Assembly: GCA_963205335.1 (NCBI GenBank)
Contig: CAUJIM010000091.1
Span: forward strand, 1-58,683
Reading direction: 5' to 3'
DNA: 58,683 bases
DNA from: Pseudomonadota bacterium
GTDB taxonomy: Bacteria; Pseudomonadota; Gammaproteobacteria; Burkholderiales; Burkholderiaceae_C
Shown here: positions 8,337-16,185 of the stretch, piece after piece
Position numbering within the stretch: position 1 is the first letter of the stretch
Layout: each line of letters begins with the position of its first letter
Made by a program: the position numbers and the translations under genes
The notes under the pieces: generated by a model
What the model was told of the DNA's origin: nothing
The model's input: only the letters and a program-made list of their open reading frames with translations
The model's database searches: none

Positions 8337-8741
8337 ATGTCGATGTTCTCTATCTTCAACGTCTCCGCGAGCGCGATCAGCGCGCAGGCGCAGCGCCTGA
8401 ACGTGGTGGCGAGCAACCTGGCCAACGCCGATGCGGTCGCCGGCCCCGACGGGCAGAGCTACAAGGCGCGCCAGGTGGTGTTCCAGACCACGCCGATGGG
8501 GGCCGACGGCGCCGCCGGGGTGCGCGTCTCGACCATCACCGAGAGCGACACGCCGGGGCGGCGCGTGCTCGACCCGGCCAACCCCCTGGCCGATGCCGAG
8601 GGCTACGTCACGCATTCCAACGTCAACGCGGTCGAGGAGATGGTCAACATGATCTCGGCCTCGCGCTCGTACCAGAACAACGTCGAGGTCATGAACACCG
8701 CCAAGGGGCTGTTGCTCAAGACCCTGCAAATGGGGCAATAA
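8337..8741 (+). CDS. flgC: Flagellar proximal rod protein FlgC
   Basis: Rod protein of 134 residues, placed 25 bases after flgB and preceded by GAGGAG. It carries the rod/hook family N-terminus (NVVASNLANADA) and the family C-terminus (YVTHSNVNAVEEMVNMI, then SRSYQNNVEVMNTAKGLL). FlgC stacks with FlgB, FlgF and FlgG in the axial rod between the MS ring and the hook. Confidence 0.97.
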   Translation: MSMFSIFNVSASAISAQAQRLNVVASNLANADAVAGPDGQSYKARQVVFQTTPMGADGAAGVRVSTITESDTPGRRVLDPANPLADAEGYVTHSNVNAVEEMVNMISASRSYQNNVEVMNTAKGLLLKTLQMGQ

Positions 8742-8754
8742 AGGAACTTTCATC

Positions 8755-9420
8755 ATGTCCATCACCGCCATCGACACCAGCGCGCTCGACACGGGCGCCA
8801 GCACCACGTCCAGGAGCGGCAGCGCATCGACGGATCCGTCTGCCATGCAGGACCGCTTCCTCAAGCTGCTGGTCGCGCAGCTCAGCAACCAGGATCCCAT
8901 GAACCCCATGGACAACGCGCAGATGACGACGCAGATGGCGCAGATCAACACGGTGACGGGCATCCAGCAGCTCAACCTCACCATGCAGACCATGGCCGAG
9001 CAGTTCTCCGCCATGCAGACGCTGCAGGGCACGCAGATGATCGGCCGCTCGGTGCTGGTCCAGGGCAACAAGCTGAGCTACGGCAGCGACGGCACGGCCA
9101 CGGGCGCGTTCGACCTGGCGGGCGCCGCCAGCGCGGTCAAGGTCGAGGTGGTCACGCCCGGCGGCCAGGTGGTGGGCAGCATGGACATGGGCGCGCTGGA
9201 CAAGGGCCGCCAGAACTTCGCCTGGGACGCGAGCCAGTACACCGGCAGCAAGGGCGACCTGACGTTCCGCGTCAGCGCCACGAACCAGGACGGCGCCGTC
9301 GCCAGCACCCCCCTGATGCAGTCCAGGGTGACGGGCACGGGCACCGACGCGGGCGCGCTCACGCTCACGCTCGACAACGGCAGCACCGTCAAGTACTCCA
9401 GCATCAGCGCCGTGCTCTGA
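8755..9420 (+). CDS. flgD: Hook-capping protein FlgD
   Basis: Hook assembly scaffold, 221 residues. The conserved N-terminal segment (DRFLKLLVAQLSNQDPMNPMDN) is near residues 35-55, followed by the FlgD Ig-like/tudor region, in which a Gly-rich stretch around VEVVTPGGQVV can be seen. FlgD caps the growing hook and is lost when the hook is complete. It starts 13 bases after flgC. Confidence 0.97.
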   Translation: MSITAIDTSALDTGASTTSRSGSASTDPSAMQDRFLKLLVAQLSNQDPMNPMDNAQMTTQMAQINTVTGIQQLNLTMQTMAEQFSAMQTLQGTQMIGRSVLVQGNKLSYGSDGTATGAFDLAGAASAVKVEVVTPGGQVVGSMDMGALDKGRQNFAWDASQYTGSKGDLTFRVSATNQDGAVASTPLMQSRVTGTGTDAGALTLTLDNGSTVKYSSISAVL

Positions 9421-9456
9421 ACGGCGCTTCCCCCATCCACCGACAAGGAGAAAACC

Positions 9457-10692
9457 ATGGCTTTCCAGCAGGGCCTCTCGGGCCTGAACGCCGCCAGCAA
9501 GAACCTGGACATGATCGGCCACAACATCGCCAACTCGGGCACCGTGGGCTTCAAGGCGTCGCGCACCGAATTCGCCGAGATGGTGGCCACGGCCATCGGC
9601 CTGTCCAGCACCGGCAACGCGGGCATCGGCGTGCGGGTGGACGACATCGCCCAGCAGTTCACCCAGGGCGACATCACCGTCACCGGCAACAACATGGACG
9701 TGGCCATCAACGGCGAAGGCTTCTTCCGGATCCAGCAGCCCGACGGCAGCGCCGCCTACACCCGCGCGGGCAACTTCAAGCTCGACAATCAGGGCTACGT
9801 CGTGACCAACGACAGCGGCAAGGTGCTGGGCTATCCCGTCGATCCCGATACCGGGCTGCGCACCTCCAGCACGCTGCAGCCGCTGCTGTTCCCCACGGGC
9901 GCGCCGATCCCGGCCAAGCAGACGGAGAACGCCACGATCGGCGTCAACCTGGACGCGCGCGCGGTCGACGCGGCCGGCGACCCCACCGCCACGCCCCCCG
10001 TGGCCGCCACGCCGCGCTCGACCTACGGCACGTCGATCGACGTGTACGACAGCCAGGGCGTGGCCAACACCGTCAGCCTGTACTTCGAGAAAAACGGCTC
10101 CAACACCTGGGACGTGTACGACTCGCTCGACCCCGCCGCCACCCCCGTGGGCCAGCTCGTCTTCGACGGCAACGGCAAGATCACCAGCGGCTCGCCGCTG
10201 TCGCTCACCGTGGACCCGAGCATCGCCAACCCCAACAACCCGCCGGCGCCGTTCACCGTCTCGGTGGACATGGGCGGCTCGACCCAGTTCGGCACCAAGT
10301 GGGCCATCGCCGAACAGTCGCAGGACGGCTATACCGCCGGGCAGCTGACGAACATCAACATCGGCAACGACGGCGTGATCATGACCAGCTACTCCAACGG
10401 CGTGACGCGCTCCGAGGGGCAGATCGCGCTGGCGAGCTTCCGCAACACGCAGGGCCTGGCCGACGTCGGCAACAACCTCTGGGTGGAAACCTATGCCTCG
10501 GGCCCGCCCAGCATGGGCACGCCCACCGATGGCGCCTTCGGCACGCTGCGTTCGGGCGCCCTGGAAGAGTCCAACGTGGACCTGACGGCCGAGCTCGTGA
10601 ACATGATGACCGCGCAGCGCGCCTACCAGGCCAACGCGCAGACCATCAAGACGCAGGACCAGGTGCTCTCCACCCTGGTCAACCTGCGCTGA
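9457..10692 (+). CDS. flgE: Flagellar hook protein FlgE
   Basis: Major hook subunit, 411 residues (the usual 400 or so). The N-terminal motif LDMIGHNIANSGTVGFKAS and C-terminal NVDLTAELVNMMTAQRAYQ form the paired coiled coil shared by axial proteins; the middle carries the variable hook domains. AAGGAG lies upstream of the start. It lies between flgD and flgF in the standard order. Confidence 0.98.
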   Translation: MAFQQGLSGLNAASKNLDMIGHNIANSGTVGFKASRTEFAEMVATAIGLSSTGNAGIGVRVDDIAQQFTQGDITVTGNNMDVAINGEGFFRIQQPDGSAAYTRAGNFKLDNQGYVVTNDSGKVLGYPVDPDTGLRTSSTLQPLLFPTGAPIPAKQTENATIGVNLDARAVDAAGDPTATPPVAATPRSTYGTSIDVYDSQGVANTVSLYFEKNGSNTWDVYDSLDPAATPVGQLVFDGNGKITSGSPLSLTVDPSIANPNNPPAPFTVSVDMGGSTQFGTKWAIAEQSQDGYTAGQLTNINIGNDGVIMTSYSNGVTRSEGQIALASFRNTQGLADVGNNLWVETYASGPPSMGTPTDGAFGTLRSGALEESNVDLTAELVNMMTAQRAYQANAQTIKTQDQVLSTLVNLR

Positions 10693-10717
10693 CGGCAGCT
10701 GACGGGCAGGAGCCGCC

Positions 10718-11458
10718 ATGGACCGCATCATCTACACCTCGATGACGGGCGCCAATGCCGCGATGCAGCGCCAGGCGGTGCTGGCGCACAACCTGGCCAA
10801 TGCATCGACCACCGGCTTTCGCGCCGAGATGGCGAACTTCCGCGCGGTGCCCATGCAGGGCAGCGGCGCCACGACGCGCGTGTTCGCGCTCGAAGCCACC
10901 TCGGGCCACCGCACCAGCGCCGGCCCGGCCCAGACCACCGGCCGCGCGCTCGATGCGATGGCCGTGGGCAACGCCTGGTTCGCCGTGCAGGGGCTCGATG
11001 GCTCCGAGGCCTATACGCGGGCGGGCGATTTCCAGCTCACCGCGCAGGGGCAGCTCGTGACGGGCACCGGCCTGCCGGTGCTGTCGGACGGCGGCGCGCC
11101 GATCGACATCCCGCAAGGGGCCGACGTGACGCTGGGGGGCGACGGCACGATCACCGCGCAGGTATCGGGGCAGCCGCCGCAGACCGTCGGGCGGCTCAAG
11201 CTCGTCACGCCGACGGCCGAGACGCCGCTGCAACGCGGCGACGACGGCCTGTTCCGCGGCGCCGGCGGCGAGGCGCTGCCCGCGGACAACGGCGCGCAGC
11301 TGCGCTCCGGGATGCTCGAAGGCTCCAACGTCAACCCGGTGGAGTGCATGGTCGGAATGATCGCGGCGGCGCGCCAGTTCGAGCAGCAGATGAAGCTCCT
11401 GCAGACCGCGGAGAGCGACGACAAGAGCGCCGGACGGCTGCTCAGCATGAATGGATAA
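10718..11458 (+). CDS. flgF: Flagellar proximal rod protein FlgF
   Basis: Rod protein of 246 residues. N-terminal MDRIIYTSMTGANAAMQRQ and HNLANASTTGFRAEM, and the C-terminal GSNVNPVECMVGMIAAARQF, are typical of FlgF. The start follows AGGAGCC. Expected to sit between FlgC and FlgG in the proximal rod. Confidence 0.97.
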   Translation: MDRIIYTSMTGANAAMQRQAVLAHNLANASTTGFRAEMANFRAVPMQGSGATTRVFALEATSGHRTSAGPAQTTGRALDAMAVGNAWFAVQGLDGSEAYTRAGDFQLTAQGQLVTGTGLPVLSDGGAPIDIPQGADVTLGGDGTITAQVSGQPPQTVGRLKLVTPTAETPLQRGDDGLFRGAGGEALPADNGAQLRSGMLEGSNVNPVECMVGMIAAARQFEQQMKLLQTAESDDKSAGRLLSMNG

Positions 11459-11470
11459 GGACACAACGCC

Positions 11471-12253
11471 ATGATGAATTCCCTGTGGATCGCCAAGACC
11501 GGCATGACCGCGCAGCAGACGCAGCTGGACGTGATCTCGCACAACCTGGCCAACGTCTCCACCACCGGCTTCAAGCGCAACAACGCCATCTTCGAGGACC
11601 TGGTCTACCAGAACCTGCGCCAGGTCGGCAGCCAGACCGACGAGCAGAACCAGCTGCCCACCGGCCTGCACCTGGGCCTGGGGGTGAACGTGGTGGCCAC
11701 CAGCCGCAAGTTCACCCAGGGCAGCCTGCAGACGACCGACAACGACCTGGACGTGGCGATCGACGGCAAAGGCTTCCTGGAAGTCAGCATGCCCGACGGC
11801 ACCACCGCCTACACGCGCGACGGCTCGTTCAAGCTCGACGCGCAAGGCCGCGTGGTCACGTCCAACGGGCTGCCGGTGGCGCCCGGGCTCACCGTGCCGC
11901 CCGATACCAAGAGCGTCAGCATCGCCGAGGACGGCACCGTTTCCGTCACCGTCGCGGGCAACGCCCAGCCGCAGCAGATCGGCCAGCTCACGATGTCCAG
12001 CTTCATCAACCCCGCGGGGCTGGAGCCGGTGGGGCAGAACCTGTTCCGGGAATCGGCCGCCTCCGGCACGCCGCAGCAGGGGCAGCCGGGCACCAACGGC
12101 CTGGGGCTCATCAAGCAGGGCTTCCTGGAGAACTCCAACGTCAACGTGGTCGAGGAGCTCATCAGCATGATCCAGACGCAGCGCGCCTACGACCTCAATT
12201 CCAAGGCGGTGCAGACCAGCGACCAGATGCTGGCGCGCCTGTCGCAGCTGTGA
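11471..12253 (+). CDS. flgG: Flagellar distal rod protein FlgG
   Basis: Distal rod subunit of 260 residues, the normal length. MNSLWIAKTGMTAQQTQLDV and HNLANVSTTGFKRNNA at the N-terminus and NSNVNVVEELISMIQTQRAY at the C-terminus are hallmark FlgG motifs. Placed 12 bases after flgF. FlgG forms the rod section that passes through the P and L rings encoded by flgI and flgH just downstream. Confidence 0.98.
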   Translation: MMNSLWIAKTGMTAQQTQLDVISHNLANVSTTGFKRNNAIFEDLVYQNLRQVGSQTDEQNQLPTGLHLGLGVNVVATSRKFTQGSLQTTDNDLDVAIDGKGFLEVSMPDGTTAYTRDGSFKLDAQGRVVTSNGLPVAPGLTVPPDTKSVSIAEDGTVSVTVAGNAQPQQIGQLTMSSFINPAGLEPVGQNLFRESAASGTPQQGQPGTNGLGLIKQGFLENSNVNVVEELISMIQTQRAYDLNSKAVQTSDQMLARLSQL

Positions 12254-12273
12254 GCGTTTGCGGGAGGTCCACC

Positions 12274-12975
12274 ATGCACATCGCCCTGCGCTCCCTGGCC
12301 TGCGCCGCCCTGGCGCTGCTGGCGGCCGGCTGCGCCAGCCTCAATCCGCCGCCGCCGATCGAGGTGCTGCCCACCGAGCCGCCCCGGCTCGCGCCTGCGC
12401 CGCAGGCCGTCGGCCCGGCCACGGGCAGCCTGTTCAGCGTGGCGACCTACCGGCCCTCGTTCGAGGACCAGCGCGCGCGCTTCGTCGGCGACCTGGTGAC
12501 GATCGAGATCCTCGAGCAGATCGACGCCAAGCAAAACAGCCAGTCCAACGTGGACCGCAGCTCCAAGAACGGCGGCGGCATCTCGCTGTTCCCCTTCCTG
12601 CCCTCGAAGATCGCGGGCAAGACCGGCATCGACGCGGGCTACGACAGCAGCTTCAACGGCAAGGGCGACACCAGCAGCACCAACCAGTTCAAGAGCACGG
12701 TCACCGCCATCGTCTCCGAGGTGCTGCCCAACGGCAACCTGGTCATCACCGGCGAGAAGCAGGTCGGCGTGAACCGCAGCGTGGACGTGCTGCGCTTCTC
12801 GGGCATCGTCAATCCGCGCCACCTGCGCCGCGGCAAGGACGGCCATACCGGCAGCGTGATCGATTCGCAGTACGTGGCCAACGTGCGCGTGGTCTCGCGC
12901 GGCCTGGGCGAGCAGGCCGAGGCGCAGGCCATGGGATGGCTGGCGCGCGCGTTCAACTCCGTCGTGCCGTTCTGA
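12274..12975 (+). CDS. flgH: Flagellar L-ring lipoprotein FlgH
   Basis: Outer-membrane L-ring protein, 233 residues from the ATG at 12274, preceded by GGGAGG. The signal peptide ends in a lipobox (LLAAGC, lipidated Cys near residue 20). The conserved FlgH features NGNLVITGEKQVGVN and FSGIVNPRHL are visible. The next gene begins a few bases after its stop codon, so the two are probably cotranscribed. Confidence 0.97.
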   Translation: MHIALRSLACAALALLAAGCASLNPPPPIEVLPTEPPRLAPAPQAVGPATGSLFSVATYRPSFEDQRARFVGDLVTIEILEQIDAKQNSQSNVDRSSKNGGGISLFPFLPSKIAGKTGIDAGYDSSFNGKGDTSSTNQFKSTVTAIVSEVLPNGNLVITGEKQVGVNRSVDVLRFSGIVNPRHLRRGKDGHTGSVIDSQYVANVRVVSRGLGEQAEAQAMGWLARAFNSVVPF

Positions 12976-12979
12976 TGTG

Positions 12980-13969
12980 ATGGCCATGCGCGCGGTCCGC
13001 ACCTTCTTGCGCCGGCTGGCGCTGGCGCTCCTGATGGCAGGCGCGGCCGGCGCCGCGCCGGCGCAGGATTTTCGCGATCCGCCGCGGCAGGGCTTCACCG
13101 TCTGGCCCAACATCCCGGTGATGCGCGCGGCCGACCTGGCCGACTATGCGCAGGACCGCCAGGCCTTCGCCGACCTGCACGCGGGCAAGGGCGACCCGGA
13201 AAAGCTCGTGGCCGCGCTGCAGGCGATCGACGGCATGCAGTCGCACCACCAGCAGACGGCGCTGAACGAATGGGGCCGCAGCGTCAACGCGCAGCTCATC
13301 GCCGAGCTCGACGCGCTGGCGCGCCGCCACGGCATCGCGTCGCCCAGGCTGCGCTTTGACTTCGCCGACATCACGCCGCAGCAGCTGCAGCGCCCGTCGG
13401 CGCTCGACGATCTCAAGACCCGGGTCGGGCGCATCGACCTCGCCGCCTACATCACCTGGACGCGGCTCGACGGCGCGCTGGCGCAGGCCACGCTCACGCT
13501 GGTCAAGCTGCGCGGCGGTGCGTCGCGCAGCTTTTCCGCCACCGCGCCGGTGACCGCGCTGGCGCAGGCCCTGGCGCGCGAGCTGTTCGATTACTTCGAG
13601 GGCGCGCGCTTCGCGCCGCACCGCAACGCGCAGACGGGCGTGCAGTGGCTCACCGCCGCGCCGGGCCATGCCGACCGTCTGGTGTCGCGCGACGCCGCGG
13701 CGCGCTACTGCGGCTCGCAGGGAGGCGAGCTGCCCACGGCGCGGGAGCTCGAAGCGGCCGAGGCGGCCGGCTTCTACGGCGGCGGCGTGGCACTGCGCGC
13801 CGATGGCGTCTACCACGTGCAGACGGGGCTGTACGACACGGCGCTGGCGCAGGAAGGAGAAGCGCGCGTGCGGCCCAACTTCATCGCGGACGTGCCCAAC
13901 GGGTTCTATTACTGCATCCGGCATGCGGAGCCGGCCAGGACGGCGGGGGTGGGGAAGAGGCGGCGATAG
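12980..13969 (+). CDS. Uncharacterised exported protein inside the flg operon
   Basis: I do not recognise a named family. It encodes about 329 residues. The start could be the GTG at 12977, the ATG at 12980 or the ATG at 12986. The N-terminus is a signal peptide with an Ala-rich core ending near APAQD, so the product is periplasmic or outer-membrane associated. The middle (residues 40-200) is helical, with a stretch WTRLDGALAQATLTLVKL resembling a beta-rich segment. The C-terminal 80 residues contain AARYCGSQGGELPTARELEA and end in FYYCIRH; this resembles the sulfatase-modifying (FGE/SUMF1) or C-type-lectin-like fold, with two Cys that could form a disulfide. Its position, four bases after flgH and before flgI, suggests a role in ring assembly or an envelope process linked to flagella. 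That role is inferred from position only. Confidence 0.85.
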   Translation: MAMRAVRTFLRRLALALLMAGAAGAAPAQDFRDPPRQGFTVWPNIPVMRAADLADYAQDRQAFADLHAGKGDPEKLVAALQAIDGMQSHHQQTALNEWGRSVNAQLIAELDALARRHGIASPRLRFDFADITPQQLQRPSALDDLKTRVGRIDLAAYITWTRLDGALAQATLTLVKLRGGASRSFSATAPVTALAQALARELFDYFEGARFAPHRNAQTGVQWLTAAPGHADRLVSRDAAARYCGSQGGELPTARELEAAEAAGFYGGGVALRADGVYHVQTGLYDTALAQEGEARVRPNFIADVPNGFYYCIRHAEPARTAGVGKRRR

Positions 13970-14102
13970 AGATTTCCGGGGAAACCGCCCGCCAGACAAG
14001 TGCGAACACCAGTTTTGAACCAAAAAACTTCAGCATCGCACGCAACCCCCCACCCAAACAACCAGCCCCCGAAGAACCTCCCAACCACCCGTCTTTTCAC
14101 TC

Positions 14103-14130
14103 TTTAGAAATCCCCCCGGTTCCCCACAAT
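14103..14130 (+). promoter_or_regulatory. Putative flgI promoter (TTTAGA, 16 bases, CACAAT) right before the start codon
   Basis: TTTAGA at 14103 and CACAAT at 14125 have the same 16-base spacing as the flgB site at 7805. The -10 box ends only six bases before the flgI ATG at 14137, so transcription would start at or next to the start codon and give a leaderless mRNA. There is no ribosome-binding site. The preceding 130 bases are AC-rich and unlike the coding DNA around them. Confidence 0.45.
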
Positions 14131-14136
14131 GAGCGC

Positions 14137-15261
14137 ATGAAACCCCTGTCTCTTCCCTCCCTCTTGCGCTGGCTCGCCGTGCTCGTGCTCGCTGTGGCCT
14201 GGCTGCCGCCGGTCCAGGCGGCGCGCGTCAAGGAGATCGCGGCGGTGCAGGGGGTGCGCAGCAACCAGCTCTCGGGCTATGGCCTGGTGGTGGGGCTGGA
14301 CGGCACGGGCGACCAGTCGACGCAGATGCCGTTCACCGCGCAGGCCATGGCCAACTACCTGCAGCAGATGGGCATCTCGCTGCCGCCGGGCACCAGCGCG
14401 CCGCAGCTCAAGAACGTGGCCACGGTCGTCGTCACGGCCGAGCTGCCGGCCTTCGCCCAGCCCGGGCAGGCGATCGACGTGGTGGTGTCTTCCATCGGCA
14501 ATGCCAAGTCGCTCAAGGGCGGCACGCTGGTGGCCACGCCGCTGCGCGGCGCCGACGGGCAGATCTACGCACTGGCGCAGGGCAACGTGGTCGTGGGCGG
14601 CGCGGGGGCGTCCGCCGGCGGCTCCAAGGTGCAGATCAACCACCTCTCGGCCGGGCGCATTCCCGATGGGGCCCAGGTGGAGCGCTCGGTGCCCACCCCG
14701 CTCAACGACGGCGACACGATCACGCTCGGCCTGAACGCGTCCGACTTCCAGATGGCGCGCAAGGTGGCGCTGGCGATCAACGCGCGCTCCGGCCCGGGCA
14801 CCGCCGCGGCGCTCGACGGCCGCACGGTGCAGGTGCGCGCGCCCACCACGCCGAGCGCGCGCGTGGCCTTCATCGCCGAGATCGAAGAGCTGCAGCTGCC
14901 CGACTCCACGCCGGCGGCCAAGGTGGTGATCAACGCGCGCACCGGCTCGGTGGTGCTCAACCAGGCGGTGACGCTCGGGCCCTGCGCCATCGCGCACGGC
15001 AACCTGTCGGTGACGATCAGCAGCACGCCGGTCATCAGCCAGCCCAACCCGCTCTCGCTGGGGCAGACCGTGGTGGCGCAGAAGAGCGACATCACGATCC
15101 AGCAGCAGGGCGGCCAGGTGCTGCAGGTGCCGGCCGCGCCGCAGCTGGCGGACGTGGTGCGCGCGCTGAACACGCTGGGCGCCACGCCGCAGGATCTGCT
15201 GGCCATCCTGCAGGCCATCAAGGCCGCCGGCGCCCTCAACGCGGAGCTGGAGGTGATCTGA
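14137..15261 (+). CDS. flgI: Flagellar P-ring protein FlgI
   Basis: Periplasmic P-ring subunit, 374 residues. A signal peptide (LLRWLAVLVLAVAWLPPVQA) is followed by RVKEIAAVQGVRSNQLSGYG, the standard mature FlgI N-terminus; GLVVGLDGTGDQ and PTTPSARVAFIAEIE are also visible. The ATG at 14137 is chosen because it precedes the signal peptide; the open frame continues upstream into the unrelated preceding gene. A four-codon ORF at 14129-14140 ends by overlapping this start. The stop shares one base with the flgJ start. Confidence 0.97.
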   Translation: MKPLSLPSLLRWLAVLVLAVAWLPPVQAARVKEIAAVQGVRSNQLSGYGLVVGLDGTGDQSTQMPFTAQAMANYLQQMGISLPPGTSAPQLKNVATVVVTAELPAFAQPGQAIDVVVSSIGNAKSLKGGTLVATPLRGADGQIYALAQGNVVVGGAGASAGGSKVQINHLSAGRIPDGAQVERSVPTPLNDGDTITLGLNASDFQMARKVALAINARSGPGTAAALDGRTVQVRAPTTPSARVAFIAEIEELQLPDSTPAAKVVINARTGSVVLNQAVTLGPCAIAHGNLSVTISSTPVISQPNPLSLGQTVVAQKSDITIQQQGGQVLQVPAAPQLADVVRALNTLGATPQDLLAILQAIKAAGALNAELEVI

Positions 15262-16163
15262 TGAGCACCTCTCTTTCCGGTCTGGCGGCCGATGCGCGCT
15301 CGCTCAACGCGCTCAAGACGCAGGCCAATGCGGGCGACGCGCAGTCGCGGCAGGCGGCGGCCAGGGAGGCGGCGCGCCAGCTCGAATCGCTCTTCATGCG
15401 CGAGCTGCTCAAGAGCATGCGCCAGTCGACCAAGCAGATGGACCCGGAGAGCGGCGCCGAAGGGGGCCTGGCGACCGACCTGTTCGACCAGCAGATGTCG
15501 GTGCAGATGGCCGGCCTGCCCGGAGGGCTGGCCGATGCCATCCAGCGCGAACTCTCGCGCCAGCTCGGCGTCGGCGAGGGCGCGGGCGCCCCTGCCGGCT
15601 CCACGCTGGGCCTGGGCGGGCGGGCCTTCGGCTTCGCCGGCTCCGGCGCCGCGGCGGCGCCCAAGGGGCGCGACGCATTCGTGCAGCAGCACCGCGCCGC
15701 CGCCGAGCGCGTGGCGCAGGCCAGCGGCATTCCGGCGGCGTTCATGCTCGGCCAGGCGGGGCACGAGACGGGCTGGGGCCGCAGCGCCATCCGCACCGCG
15801 AGCGGCGGCGATTCGTTCAACCTCTTCGGCATCAAGGCCGGCGGCGGCTGGAACGGCAAGGTGGCCGAGGTCACGACCACCGAGTACGTCGACGGCGAGC
15901 CGCGCAAGGTCGTGGCGCGCTTTCGCGCCTACGACTCCTATGAAGCATCGTTTCGCGACTACGCCCGCCTGATCAACGACAACCCGCGCTACGAGAGGGC
16001 GCGCGGCCAGACCGGCTCGGCCGTCGCCTACGCCACCGAGCTGCAGAAGGCTGGCTACGCCACCGATCCGCAGTACGCCGCCAAGCTCAGCCGCGCCATC
16101 CTGAGCACGCAGTCCGTGGCGCGCCCCGCCGTGCTGGCCCAGGCCGGCGGCACGCAGGCATGA
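15261..16163 (+). CDS. flgJ: FlgJ, rod scaffold and peptidoglycan hydrolase
   Basis: Bifunctional rod-assembly protein of 300 residues. The N-terminal rod-binding domain contains ARQLESLFMRELLKSMR and, after it, LFDQQMSVQMAGLPGGLADA. After a Gly/Ala-rich linker, the C-terminal glucosaminidase/muramidase domain shows ASGIPAAFMLGQAGHETGWG with the expected catalytic Glu, then NLFGIKAGGGW. It cuts peptidoglycan to let the rod pass. The ATG overlaps the flgI stop (TGATG). It is the dual-domain form found in beta- and gammaproteobacteria. Confidence 0.97.
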   Translation: MSTSLSGLAADARSLNALKTQANAGDAQSRQAAAREAARQLESLFMRELLKSMRQSTKQMDPESGAEGGLATDLFDQQMSVQMAGLPGGLADAIQRELSRQLGVGEGAGAPAGSTLGLGGRAFGFAGSGAAAAPKGRDAFVQQHRAAAERVAQASGIPAAFMLGQAGHETGWGRSAIRTASGGDSFNLFGIKAGGGWNGKVAEVTTTEYVDGEPRKVVARFRAYDSYEASFRDYARLINDNPRYERARGQTGSAVAYATELQKAGYATDPQYAAKLSRAILSTQSVARPAVLAQAGGTQA

Positions 16164-16185
16164 CACGCCCCAGGAGCCCCGGACC

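Noticed and set aside
14129-14140. Four-codon ORF overlapping the flgI start as a regulatory leader peptide
   Set aside because: If transcription starts where the -10 box predicts, the little ORF is not in the mRNA; it is too short to judge.
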